NCBI GenBank assembly: GCA_040954595.2
Contig: CM082590.2
Coordinates: 868,001 to 932,000 of the forward strand
Direction: 5' to 3'
DNA length: 64,000 nucleotides
DNA from: Balanoglossus misakiensis
Lineage: Eukaryota; Hemichordata
Of this stretch, positions 29,501 to 43,000 are shown piece by piece. The notes under the pieces were generated by a model. It was given only the letters and a program-made list of their open reading frames with translations, searched no databases and was not told where the DNA came from. The translations under genes and the position numbers were made by a program. Within the stretch, counting starts at the first letter, position 1. Each line of letters begins with the position of its first letter.

Positions 29501-30709
29501 ACGAGGCTGTTTGGAAGCAACCATGGACATTTTAGAACTATCCCTCGATCTACAGAGTCTAGTGGAAAACGTTCTTATGCGCATAGGCCTATCTATGTGT
29601 TCTGCGTCTCACAACAGAATTTTGTAAACAAACGAGACTGTTTGGAAGCAACCATGGAAATATTAGAACTATCCGTCGATCTACAGAGTCTAGTGGAAAA
29701 CTTTCTTATGCGCATAGGCCTATCATGTGTTATGCGCATCACAACAGAATTTTGTAAACAAACGAGGCTGTTTGGAAGCAACCATGGAAATTTTAGAACT
29801 ATCCGTCGATCTACAGAGTCTAGTGGAAAACTTTCTTATGCGCATTGGCCTATCATGTGTTATGCGCATCACAACAGAATTTTGTAAACAAACGAGGCTT
29901 TGTTTGGAAGCAACCATGGAAATTTTAGAACTATCCGTCGATCTACAGAGTCTAGTGGAAAACTTTCTGATGCGCATAGGCCTATCATGTGTTCTGCGTC
30001 TCACAACAGAATTCGGTAAACAAACGAGACTGTTTGGAAGCAACCATGGACATTTTAGAACTATCCGTCGATCTACAGAGTCTAGTGGATAACGTTCTTA
30101 TGCGCATAGGCCTATCATGTGTTATGCGCATCACAACAGAATTTTGTAAACAAACGAGGCTGTTTGAAGGCAACCATGGAAATTTTAGAACTATCCGTCA
30201 ATCTACAGAGTCTAGTGGAAAACTTTCTTATGCGCATTGGCATATCATGTGTTATGCGCATCACAACAGAATTTTGTAAACAAACGAGGCTTTGTTTGGA
30301 AGCAACCATGGAAATTTTAGAACTATCCGTCGATCTACAGGGTCTAGTGGAAAACTTTCTTATGCGCATAGGCCTATCATGTGTTATGCGCATCACAACC
30401 GAATTCGTTAAATAAACGAGGCTGTTTGGAAGCAACCATGGAAAATTTAGAACTATCCGTCGATCTACAGAGTCTAGTGGAAAACTGTCTTATGCGCATT
30501 GGCCTATCGTGTGTTATGCGCATCACAACAGAATTTTGTAAAAAAAACGAGGCTGTTTGGAAGCAACCATGGAAATTTTAGAACTATCCGTCGATCTACA
30601 GAGTCTAGTGGATAACTTTCTTATGCGCATAGGCCTATAATGAGTTATGCGCATCACAGCATAATTTTGTAAAAAAACGAGGCTGTTTGGAAGCAACCAT
30701 GGAAATTTT

Positions 30710-32790
30710 AGAACTATCCGTCGATCTACAGAGTCTAGTGGAAAACTTTCTTATGCGCATAGGCCTATCTATGTGTTCTGCGCCTCACAACAGAATTCGG
30801 TAAACAAACAAGGCTGTTTGGAAGCAACCATGGAAATTTTAGAACTATCCGTCGATCTGCAGAGTCTTGTGGAAAACTTTCTTATGCGCATTGGCCTATC
30901 ATGTGTTATGCGCATCACAACAGAATTTTGTAAACAAACGAGGCTTTGTTTGGAAGCAACCGTGGAAATTTTAGAACTATCCGTCGATCTACAGAGTCTA
31001 GTGGAAAACTTTCTTATGCGCATAGGCCTATCATGTGTTATGCGCATCACAACAGAATTTTGTAAACAAACGAGGCTTTGTTTGGAAGCAACCATAGAAG
31101 TTTTAGAACTATCCGTCGATCTACAGAGTCTAGTGGAAAACTTTCTTATGCGCATAGGCATATCATGTGTTATGCGCATCACAACAGAATTTTGTTAAAA
31201 AACGAGGCTTTGTTTGGAAGCAACCATGGACATTTTAGAACTATCCGTCGATCTACAGAGTCTAGTGGATAACGTTCTTATGCGCATAGGCCTATCATGT
31301 GTTCTTCGCATCACAACAGAATTGGGTAAACAGACGAGGCTGTTTGGAAGCAACCATGGAAATTTTAGAACTATCCGTCGATCTACAGGGTCTAGTGGAA
31401 ACTTTCTTATGCGCATAGGCCTATCATGTGTTATGCGCATCACAACAGAATTTTGTAAACAAACGAAGCTGTTTGGAAGCAACCATGGAAATTTTAGAAC
31501 CATCCGTCGATCTACAGAGTCTAGTGGAAAACTTTCTTATGCGCATTGGCCTATCGTGTGTTATGCGCATCACAACAGAATTTTGTAAAAAAAACGAGGC
31601 TGTTTGGAAGCAACCACGGAAATTTTAGAACTATCCGTCGATCTACAGAGTCTAGTGGATATCTTTCTTATGCGCATAGGCCTATAATGTGTTATGCGCA
31701 TCACAGCATAATTTTGTAAACAAACGAGGCTGTTTTTAAGCAACCATGGAAATTTTAGAACTATCCGTCGATCTACAGAGTCTAGTGGAAAACTTTCTTA
31801 TGCGCATAGGCCTATCTATGTGTTCTGCGCCTCACAACAGAATTCGGTAAACAAACAAGGCTGTTTGGAAGCAACCATGGAAATTTTAGAACTATCCGTC
31901 GATCTGCAGAGTCTTGTGGAAAACTTTCTTATGCGCATTGGCCTATCATGTGTTATGCGCATCACAACAGAATTTTGTAAACAAACGAGGCTTTGTTTGG
32001 AAGCAACCGTGGAAATTTTAGAACTATCCGTCGATCTACAGAGTCTAGTGGAAAACTTTCTTATGCGCATAGGCCTATCATGTGTTATGCGCATCACAAC
32101 AGAAATTTGTAAACAAACGAGGCTTTGTTTGGAAGCAACCATAGAAGTTTTAGAACTATCCGTCGATCTACAGAGTCTAGTGGAAAACTTTCTTATGCGC
32201 ATAGGCATATCATGTGTTATGCGCATCACAACAGAATTTTGTTAAAAAACGAGGCTTTGTTTGGAAGCAACCATGGACATTTTAGAACTATCCGTCGATC
32301 TACAGAGTCTAGTGGATAACGTTCTTATGCGCATAGGCCTATCATGTGTTCTTCGCATCACAACAGAATTGGGTAAACAGACGAGGCTGTTTGGAAGCAA
32401 CCATGGAAATTTTAGAACTATCCGTCGATCTACAGGGTCTAGTGGAAACTTTCTTATGCGCATAGGCCTATCATGTGTTATGCGCATCACAACAGAATTT
32501 TGTAAACAAACGAAGCTGTTTGGAAGCAACCATGGAAATTTTAGAACCATCCGTCGATCTACAGAGTCTAGTGGAAAACTTTCTTATGCGCATTGGCCTA
32601 TCGTGTGTTATGCGCATCACAACAGAATTTTGTAAAAAAAACGAGGCTGTTTGGAAGCAACCACGGAAATTTTAGAACTATCCGTCGATCTACAGAGTCT
32701 AGTGGATATCTTTCTTATGCGCATAGGCCTATAATGTGTTATGCGCATCACAGCATAATTTTGTAAACAAACGAGGCTGTTTTTAAGCAA
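30710..32790 (+). repeat. Higher-order repeat, 1047 bp (8 monomers), two copies
   Basis: Sequence from about 30710 recurs from about 31757 at offset 1047. Shared rare variants include GAGTCTTGTGG (30860 and 31907), AACCGTGGAAATT (30958 and 32005), ACCATAGAAGTTTTAG (31090 and 32137), AATTGGGTAAACAGACG (31320 and 32367) and the A8 joint before GAGGCTG. Copies differ at a few bases, for example GAATTTTG versus GAAATTTG near 32101. Confidence 0.8.
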
Positions 32791-35700
32791 CCATGGAAAT
32801 TTTAGAACTATCCGTCGATCTACAGAGTCTAGTGGAAAACTTTCGGATGCGCATAGGCCTATCATGTGTTCTGCGTCTCACAACAGAATTCGGTAAACAA
32901 ACGAGACTGTTTGGAAGCAACCATGGAAATTTTTGAACTATCCGTCGATCTACAGAGTCTAGTGGAAAACTTTCTTATGCGCATAGGCCTATCTATGTGT
33001 TCTGCGCCTCACAACAGAATTCGGTAAACAAACAAGGCTGTTTGGAAGCAACCATGGACATTTTAGAACTATCCGTCGATCTACAGAGTCTAGTGGATAA
33101 CGTTCTTATGCGCATAGGCCTATCGTGTGTTATGCGCATCACAACAGAATTTTGTAAACAAACGAGGCTGTTTGAAGGCAACCATGGAAATTTTAGAACT
33201 ATCCGTCAATCTACAGAGTCTAGTGGAAAACTTTCTTATGCGCATTGGCCTATCATGTGTTATGCGCATCACAACAGAATTTTGTAAACAAACGAGGCTT
33301 TGTTTGGAAGCAACCATGGAAATTTTAGAACTATCCGTCGATCTACAGAGTCTAGTGGAAAACTTTCTTATGCGCATAGGCCTATCATGTGTTATGCGCA
33401 TCACAACAGAATTTTGTAAAAAAACGAGGCTTTGTTTGGAAGCAACCATGGACATTTTAGAACTATCCGTCGATCTACAGGGTCTAGTGGAAAACTTTCT
33501 TATGCGCATAGGCCTATCATGTGTTATGCGCATCACAACCGAATTCGTTAAATAAACGAGGCTGTTTGGAAGCAACCATGGAAAATTTAGAACTATCCGT
33601 CGATCTACAGAGTCTAGTGGAAAACTGTCTTATGCGCATTGGCCTATAGTGTGTTATGCGCATCACAACAGAATTTTGTAAAAAAAACGAGGCTGTTTGG
33701 AAGCAACCATGGAAATTTTAGAACTATCCGTCGATCTACAGAGTCTAGTGGATAACTTTCTTATGCGCATAGGCCTATAATGTGTTTTGCGCATCACAGC
33801 ATAATTTTGTAAACAAACGAGGCTGTTTTTAAGCAACCATGGAAATTTTAGAACTATCCGTCGATCTACAGAGTCTAGTGGAAAACTTTCTGATGCGCAT
33901 AGGCCTATCATGTGTTCTGCGTCTCACAACAGAATTCGGTAAACAAACGAGACTGTTTGGAAGCAACCATGGAAATTTTAGAACTATCCGTCGATCTACA
34001 GAGTCTAGTGGAAAACTTTCGGATGCGCATAGGCCTATCATGTGTTATGCGCATCACAACAGAATTTTGTAAACAAACGAGGCTGTTTGAAGGCAACCAT
34101 GGAAATTTTAGAACTATCCGTCAATCTACAGAGTCTAGTGGAAAACTTTCTTATGCGCATTGGCCTATCATGTGTTATGCGCATCACAACAGAATTTTGT
34201 AAAAAAACGAGGCTTTGTTTGGAAGCAACCATGGACATTTTAGAACTATCCGTCGATCTACAGGGCCTAGTGGAAAACTTTCTTATGCGCATAGGCCTAT
34301 CATGTGTTATGCGCATCACAACCGAATTCGTTAAATAAACGAGGCTGTTTGGAAGCAACCATGGAAAATTTAGAACTATCCGTCGATCTACAGAGTCTAG
34401 TGGAAAACTGTCTTATGCGCATTGGCCTATCGTGTGTTATGCGCATCACAACAGAATTTTGTAAAAAAACGAGGCTGTTTGGAAGCAACCATGGAAATTT
34501 TAGAACTATCCGTCGATCTACAGAGTCTAGTGGATAACTTTCTTATGCGCTTAGGCCTATAATGTGTTATGCGCATCACAGCATAATTTTGTAAACAAAC
34601 GAGGCTTTGTTTTTAAGCAACCATGGAAATTTTAGAACTATCCGTCGATCTACAGAGTCTAGTGGAAAACTTTCTGATGCGCATAGGCCTATCATGTGTT
34701 CTGCGTCTCACAACAGAATTCGGTAAACAAACGAGACTGTTTGGAAGCAACCATGGAAATTTTAGAACTATCCGTCGATCTACAGAGTCTAGTGGAAAAC
34801 TTTCTTATGCGCATAGGCCTATCTATGTGTTCTGCGCCTCACAACAGAATTCGGTAAACAAACAAGGCTGTTTGGAAGCAACCATGGACATTTTAGAATT
34901 ATCCGTCGATCTACAGAGTCTAGTGGATAACGTTCTTATGCGCATAGGCCTATCATGTGTTCTTCGCATCACAACAGAATTGGGTAAACAAACGAGGCTG
35001 TTTGGAAGCAACCATGGAAATTTTAGAACTATCCGTCGATCTACAGGGTCTAGTGGAAACTTTCTTATGCGCATAGGCCTATCATGTGTTATGCGCATCA
35101 CAACAGAATTTTGTAAACAAACGAAGCTGTTTGGAAGCAACCATGGAAATTTTAGAACCATCCGTCGATCTACAGAGTCTAGTGGAAAACTTTCTTATGC
35201 GCATTGGCCTATCATGTGTTATGCGCATCACAACAGAATTTTGTAAACAAACGAGGCTTTGTTTGGAAGCAACCATGGAAATTTTAGAACTATCCGTCGA
35301 TCTACAGAGTCTAGTGGAAAACTTTCTTATGCGCATTGGCCTATCATGTGTTATGCGCAATACAACAGAATTTTGTAAAAAAACGAGGCTTTGTTTGGAA
35401 GCAACCATGGACATTTTAGAACTATCCGTCGATCTACAGAGTCTAGTGGATAACGTTCTTATGCGCATAGGCCTATCATGTGTTCTTCGTATCACAGCAG
35501 AATTTTGTAAACAAACGAGGCTGTTGGGAAGCAACCATGGAAATTTTAGAACTATCCCTCGATCTACAGAGTCTAGTGGAAAAATTTCTTATGCGCATAG
35601 GCCTATCTATGTGTTCTGCGCCTCAGAACAGAATTCGGTAAACAAACGAGGCTGTTTGGAAGCAACCATGGAAATTTTAGAACTATCCGTCGATCTACAG

Positions 35701-37050
35701 AGTCTAGTGGAAAACTTTCTTATGCGCATAGGCCTATCTATGTGTTCTGCGTCTCACAACAGAAATCGGTAAATAAACGAGGCTGTTTGGAAGCAACCAT
35801 GGACATTTTAGAACTATCCGTCGATCTACAGAGTCTAGTGGATAACGTTCTTATGCGCATAGGCCTATCATGTGTTCTTCGCATCACAACAGAAATTTGT
35901 AAACAAACGAGGCTGTTGGGAAGCAACCATGGAAATTTTAGAACTATCCCTCGATCTACAGAGTCTAGTGGAAAAATTTCTTATGCGCATAGGCCTATCT
36001 ATGTGTTCTGCGCCTCACAACAGAATTCGGTAAACAAACGAGGCTGTTTGGAAGCAACCATGGAAATTTTAGAACTATCCGTCGATCTACAGAGTCTAGT
36101 GGAACACTTTCTTATGCGCATTGGCCTATCATGTGTTATGCGCATCACAACAGAATTTTGTAAACAAACGAGGCTTTGTTTGGAAGCAACCATGGAAATT
36201 TTAGATCTATCCGTCGATCTACAGAGTCTAGTGGAAAACTTTCTCATGCGCATAGGCCTATCATGTGTTATGCGCATCACAACATAATTTTGTAAACAAA
36301 CGAGGCTGTTTGGAAGCAACCATGGAAGTTTTAGAACTATCCGTCGATCTACAGAGTCTAGTGGAAAACTTTCTTATGCGCATAGGCCTATCATGTGTTG
36401 TGCGCATCACAACAGAATTTTGTAAACAAACGAGGCTTTGTTTGGAAGCAACCATGGAAATTTTAGAACTATCCGTCGATCTACAGAGTCTAGTGGAAAA
36501 CTTTCTTATGCGCATAGGCCTATCATGTGTTGTGCGCATCACAACAGAATTTTGTAAACAAACTAGGCTGTTTGGAAGCAACCATGGAAATTTTGGAACT
36601 ATCCGTCGATCTACAGAGTCTAGTGGAAAACTTTCTTATGCGCATTGGCCTATCATGTGTTATGCGCATCACAACAGAATTTTGTAAACAAACGAGGGTT
36701 TGTTTGGAAGCAACCATGGAAATTTAAGAACTATCCGTCGATCTACAGAGTCTAGTGGAAAACTTTCTTATGCGCATACGCCTATCATGTGTTATGCGCA
36801 TCATAACAGAATTTTGTAAACAAATGAGGCTGTTTGAAAGCAACCATGGAAATTTTAGAACTATCCGTCGATAAAAAGAGTCTAGTGGAAAACTTTCTTA
36901 TGCGCATAGGCCTATCTATGTGTTCTGCGCCTCACAACATAAATCGGTAAATTAAAGCTGCAAGCAGCGTTGGCGGGGCACAAGCGGTTCCCATGGTGAC
37001 CAGCAAATGCCACGCCTGTATCTGCTGGGGATACCAAGATATGGGAAAGT

Positions 37051-40000
37051 AGGTCAAAGGTCACCTGAGGTCACCCCAAATTTGGGCAAAAAAATTGGAC
37101 CCCATACTAGTCTAGATCCAACAAAAAACCAGACCCCTAGCCCTATTGGTTCGCCTGCAATTAGGTATGCACATAATTAATGAGGTCTTGTGTAAGACTC
37201 CATTATGTGCTCAATCCCCATAAAAGCCAAGGCTCTAACTGCTCTGGATGCTGAGATATGGGAAAGTAGATCAAAGGTCACCCAAGGTCACCCAAAATTA
37301 GGGCATACAATTTTGACCCCAGACTAGGCCATGTCCAACCAATACCAGACCTCTAGCCCTATTGGGTAGCATGGAATTAGATATGCAGAAAAATGATGTT
37401 TCAGAAATAGGTCAAAGGTCATTGCCAAAATTACGAAAATATTTGTGTCATGTCCTGGCAGCATTGGTACCCATGTCCACAAAATTCATGACTGTGGTGC
37501 TTTTACAAGAGGAGGTATGGGGAATATGCATATATAATTAGTTGTTTTAAAACTGGGTCAAAGGTCATGTAAAAATTACCCCGAAAAATTGTGACAACTT
37601 CCGGTCATATGATGACTCATATCCAAAAAAAGAATTTCCGTGCTGTCAACATTTTGGCTACAAAACGGAAATATCACTTTTCAATGGTTTTCCGAAAATC
37701 CAACATGGCCGCCATAGTGATCGACCAATCACAGTGCGCTTCGCAAACTTGATAGACATAGGTTAGGTGACCACATATCCCAAATCCCGAGACTCGGTAA
37801 CCGCTGGTTCTGGAGAAGAAGATTTTTAAAGTTTTAAGTAGTTTTTCAGAAAAACAATTGTAGCAAAAAAACTTTATATATGACGTCATGATTTTAATGG
37901 GGTAAAATGATGGACATAAGGTAGGCTACCTGCACACCAAATTTGAACTCGATCGGCCCAGTGGTTTTAGAGAAGGACTCATTTAACGATTTTCAAGAAA
38001 TCCAATATGGCCGCCAGGTCACGTGACTAATTAAATATTCACGAGCCACTGCACGTCTACTCATTGGCCCCTACCACCCTACCAAGTTTCAGCCCCCTAG
38101 GTGCTGCGGTTTTCCAGATCTACCTGGCCGAATTTCTCAGAAGAAGAAGAAGAATAATAATAATAATAAAGAATTAAAGCTGCAAGCAGCATTGTCCGGG
38201 CCCAAGCTCTATTATCTGATCTGATTATTAGATATGCACATAATTAATGAGTAGAGACATAATGCTGTGTTTTATCCCATGAAATATCAAGGTTATATCT
38301 ATGTTTGGTGCTGATATAGTGCAAAAGTAGGTCAAAGGTCATCTGAGGTCATCCACAATTTGGGCAGAAAATTTTGACCCATAGTGGTCCATGTCCAACA
38401 AAAACCAGACCTCTAGCCCTTTTGGTTAGCCCGGAATTAGGTATGCACATAAATAATGAGTAAAGCAGGTGTCACAGGTGACCCAAAACTTTGGCTTTTC
38501 ATTATGGCCCCATACCTCCAAACGCCAAGGCTGTACCTGCTTTGGATGCTGAGATATGCGAAAGTAGGTCAAAGGTCACCAGAGGTCACCCAACATTTGG
38601 GTAAAAAATTTTGACCCCATACTTGTCCTGTCCAACAAAAACAAAACCTCTAGATCTATCGGTTCGCCTGTAATTAGCTATGCACATAATTAATGAGGTC
38701 AGCAGGGGTCAAAGGGGTCATGAAAAGTAGCAAAATATTTTGATCACACACTAATCCACATACATCAAAAACCAAACTTATAGCCCTATTGGTTAGCCTG
38801 GAATTAGATATGCAGAAAAACGATGCGTCAAAAGTAGGTCAAAGGTCATTGCTAAAATTACCAAAATATTTATAGCTTATTCTTGTCATATGATGATTCA
38901 TATCCATAAAAAGAATTTCTGTGCTATCAATTTTTAAGCTAAAAAGGGAATTTTTACTTTTTAATCGTTTTTTACAAAATCCAATATGGCCGCCATAATC
39001 TTCGACCAATCACATTCCTCTTCGCAAACTTGATAGACATCTGTTTAATGACCACACACACCAAATCTTGTGACTCGGTTATTGCCGGTTCTTGAGAAGA
39101 AGATTTTTGAAGTTTTACTATGGTTTTTCGAAAATCCAATATGGCCGCCATAATCTTCAACCAATCACAATGATCTTCGCAAACTTGATAGACCTCAGTT
39201 AGGTGACCACATACCCCAAACCGCGTGACTCGGTTATCGCCGGTTCTGGAGAAGAAGATTTTTGAAATCTTGACCAGATTTCAGAAAAACAACTGTAGCA
39301 AAAAAACTGCAACATTGACAGCAAAATATCCAATTACAAAAATGATGGGCAGAAGGTACACTACCAGCACGCCAAATCTGAAGTAAATCTGACTTGTAGT
39401 TTCTGAGATCTGAGATTTGCATTTTTTCAGAAAATCCAATATGGCCGCCATGTCACGTTACAAATTAAAAATTCATGGGTTCAATGCACGACTACTCATT
39501 GACCTTGACCACTGTAGCAAGTGTGAGAACTGAACCTGCAGCGGTGTCTGAGATCTAGAGCGATAAAAAATGGACAGGAGAATAAAGAAAGAAAGAAAGA
39601 AAGATTAAAGCTGCAAGCAGCATTGTTGGGCCCAAGCGCTGATCTTGAATTATATATGCACAGTATGAATGAGAAGAAACAGAATTTTCTATCGCATGTA
39701 TTATCTCATGACATAACAAGGACTTATGTATTTTTGCTGCTGAAATAGAGTAAAGTAGGTCAAAGGTCACCTGAGGTCACCCAACATTTGGGCAAAAAAA
39801 TTTGACCCTTGCTGGGCCATGTCCAACAAAAACCAAAACTCTAGCTCTATTGGTTCGCGTGTAATTAGGTATGTGCATATTTAATGAGGTCAGCAGGTGT
39901 CACAGGTGACCCAAAAATTTGGCTTTACATTTAGGTCCCATCCTGCCAAATGCCAAGGCTGTATCTGCTCTGGATGTTGAGATATGTGAAAGTAGGTCAA

Positions 40001-43000
40001 AAGTCACCAGAGGTCACCCAACATTTGGGCAAAAAATTTTGAACCCATACTGGTCCATGTTCAACAAAAACCAAAGCTCTAGCTCTATTGGTTCGCCTGT
40101 AATTAGCTATGCACATAATTAATGAGGTAAGCAGAGGTCAAAGGTGTCATGGAAAGTAGCAAAATATTTTGATCACACACTAATCCACAAGCATCAAAAA
40201 CCAAACGTCTAGCCCTATAGGTTAGCCTGGAATTAGATATGCAGAAATAATAACGCGTGATAAGTAGGTCAAAGGTCATGTGAAAAATCGCCAAAAAATT
40301 GTAACATATCTTAGTCACCTGACGATTGATATCCATAAAAAGAATTTGTATGCTATCAATTTTTAGACTAGAAAAAGGAATTTCAATTTTTCGAAGCTTT
40401 TTACAAATTCCAATATGGCCGCCATAATCTTCGACCAATCACAATGCTCTTTGCAAACTTGATAGACATCAGTGTAGTGACCATACTCCCCGAATCTTGT
40501 GACTCGATTATCGCCCGTTCTGGAGAAGAAGATTTTTGGAGTTTTACTATAGTTTTTCGAAAATCCAATATGGCCGCCATAATCTTCGACCAATCACAAT
40601 GATCTTCGCAAACTTGATAGACCTCAGTTAGGTGACCACATACCCCAAACCGCGTGACTCGGTTATCGCCGGTTCTGGAGAAGAAGATTTTTGAAATCTT
40701 GACCAGATTTCAGAAAAACAACTGTAGCAAAAAAACTGCAACATTGACAGCAAAATATCCAATTACAAAAATTATGGGCAGAAGGTACACTACCAGCACG
40801 CCAAATCTGAAGTAAATCTGACTTGTAGTTTCTGAGATCTGAGATTTGCATTTTTTCAGAAAATCCAATATGGCCGCCATGTCACGTGACAAATTAAAAA
40901 TTCATGGGTTCAATGCACGACTACTCATTGACCTTGACCACTGTAGCAAGTTTGAGAACTGAACCTGCAGCGGTGTCTGAGATCTAGAGCGATAAAAAAT
41001 GGACAGGAGAATAAAGAAAGAAAGAAAGAAAGATTAAAGCTGCAAGCAGCATTGTCCGGGCCCAAGCTCTATTATCTGATCTGATATTAGATATGCACAT
41101 AATTAATGAGTAGAAACATAATGCTCTGTTTTATCCCATGAAATATCAAGGTTATATCTATGTTTGGTGTTGATATAGTGTTAAGTAGGTCAAAGGTCAC
41201 CCAGGGGTCACCCACAATTTGGGCAGAAAATTTTGACCCATAGTGGTCCATGTCCAACAAAAACCAGACCTCTAGCCCTTTTGGTTAGCCTGGAATTAGG
41301 TATGCACATAAATAATGAGTTAAGCAGGTGTCACAGGTGACCCAAAACTTTGGCTTTTCATTATGGCCCCATACCTCCAAACGCCAAGGTTGTATCTGCT
41401 GTGGATGTCGAGATATGCAAAAGTAGGTCAAAGGTCACCCGAGGTCACCCAACATTTGGGCAAAATATTTTGACCCCATACTGGTCCATGTATAACAAAA
41501 ACAAAACCTCTAGGTCTATTGGTTCATCATTAATTAGGTATGCGCATATTTAATGAGGTCACCAGAGGTCAAAGGGGTCATGAAAAGTAGCAAAATTTTT
41601 TGATCACATACAAATCCACATACATCAAAAACCAAACTTATAGCCCTATTGGTTAGCCTGGAATTAGATATGCAGAAAAATGATGCGTCAAAAGTAGGTC
41701 AAAGTTCATTGCCAAAATTACCAAAATATTTATAGCTTATTCTTGTCATATGATGATTCATATCCATAAAAAGAATTTCTGTGCTATCAATTTTTAGGCT
41801 AGAAAAGGAATTTTTACTTTTTAATCGTTTTTCACAAAATCCAATATGGCCGCCATAATCTTCGACCAATCACATTCACCTTCGCAAACTTGATAGACAT
41901 CTGTTTAATGACCACACACACCAAATCTTGTGACTCGGTAATCGCCCGTTCTGGAGAAGAAGATTTTTGAAGTTTTACTATGGTTTTTCGAAAATCCAAT
42001 ATGGCCGCCATAATCTTCGACCAATCACAATGATCTTCGCAAACTTGATAGACATCAGTTAGGTGACCACATACCCCAAACCGCGTGACTCAGTTATCAC
42101 CGGTTCTGGAGAAGAAGATTTTTGAAATTTAAGCCAGATTTCAGAAAAAAAATTGTAGCAAAAAAACTGCAACATTTACAGCAAAATATCCAATTACAAA
42201 AATGATGAGTAGAAGGTAGACTACCTGCACACCAAATTTGAAGTCGATCTGACTTGTAGTTTCTGAGATCTGAGATTTGCATTTTTTCAGAAAATCCAAT
42301 ATGGCCGCCAGGTCACGTGACTAATTAAAAATTCAAGGGTTCAATGCACATCTACTCATTGACCTTGACCACTGTAGCAAGTTTGAGAAGTGTACCTGCA
42401 GTGGTGTCTGAGATCTAGAGCGACAAAGAATTGACACAAGAATAAAGAAAGAAGAAAGAAGAAAGAAGAAAGAAGGAAAGACAGAATTAAAGCTGCAAGC
42501 AGCATTGTCCGGGCCCAAGCTCTATTATCTGATCTGATTATTAGATATGCACATAATTAATGAGTAGAAACATAATGCAGTGTTTTATCCCATGAAATAT
42601 CAAGGTTATATCTATGTTTGGTGCTGATATAGTGTTAAGTAGGTCAAAGGTCACCCAGGGGTCACCCACAATTTGGGCAGAATATTTTGACCCATAGTGG
42701 TCAATGTCCAACAAAAACCAGACCTCTAGCCCTTTTGGTTAACCCGGAATTAGGTATGCACATAAATAATGCGTAAAGCAGGTGTCACAGGTGACCCCAC
42801 AACTTTGGCTTTTCATTATGGCCCCATACCTCCAAACGCCAAGGTTGTACCTGCTTTGGATGCTGAGATATGCAAAAGTAGGTCAAAGGTCATCTGAGGT
42901 CACCCAAAATTTGGGTAGAAAATTTTGACCCGTAGTGGTCCATGTATAACAAAAACAAAACCTCTAGGTCTATTGGTTCATCTGTAATTAGGTATGTGCA

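Larger units (their letters stand above)
1..36951 (+). repeat. 130-132 bp satellite array, left part
   Basis: Head-to-tail tandem array; successive GGAAGCAACCATGG anchors lie 130 or 131 bp apart (for example 115, 246, 376, 506). Landmarks in each monomer are the NcoI-type palindrome CCATGG, the stretch TCGATCTACAGAGTCTAGTGG, then two copies of TTATGCGCAT flanking the palindrome ATAGGCCTAT, then CACAACAGAATTTTG. Length varies through GGCTG versus GGCTTTG and through changes in the A-rich joint. Three main 3' variants occur: (A) TGTTATGCGCATCACAACAGAATTTTG; (B) TCTATGTGTTCTGCGCCTCAC with GAATTCGG; (C) CTGCGCCTCAC with GAAATCGGTAAATAAAC. All copies seen are in the same orientation. The long open frames on both strands have a period of about 44 codons and follow the monomer, so I do not call them genes. 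The array continues past the left window edge. Confidence 0.97.

Noticed and set aside
1-36951. Dozens of open frames of 60-300 codons on both strands in the satellite
   Set aside because: They repeat with the monomer, occur on both strands and begin or end where monomer length shifts the phase; no recognisable domain or independent codon signature.
1-36951. CRISPR-like regular spacing
   Set aside because: The whole monomer is conserved; there are no unique spacers between short repeats and no cas genes, and the context is eukaryotic.
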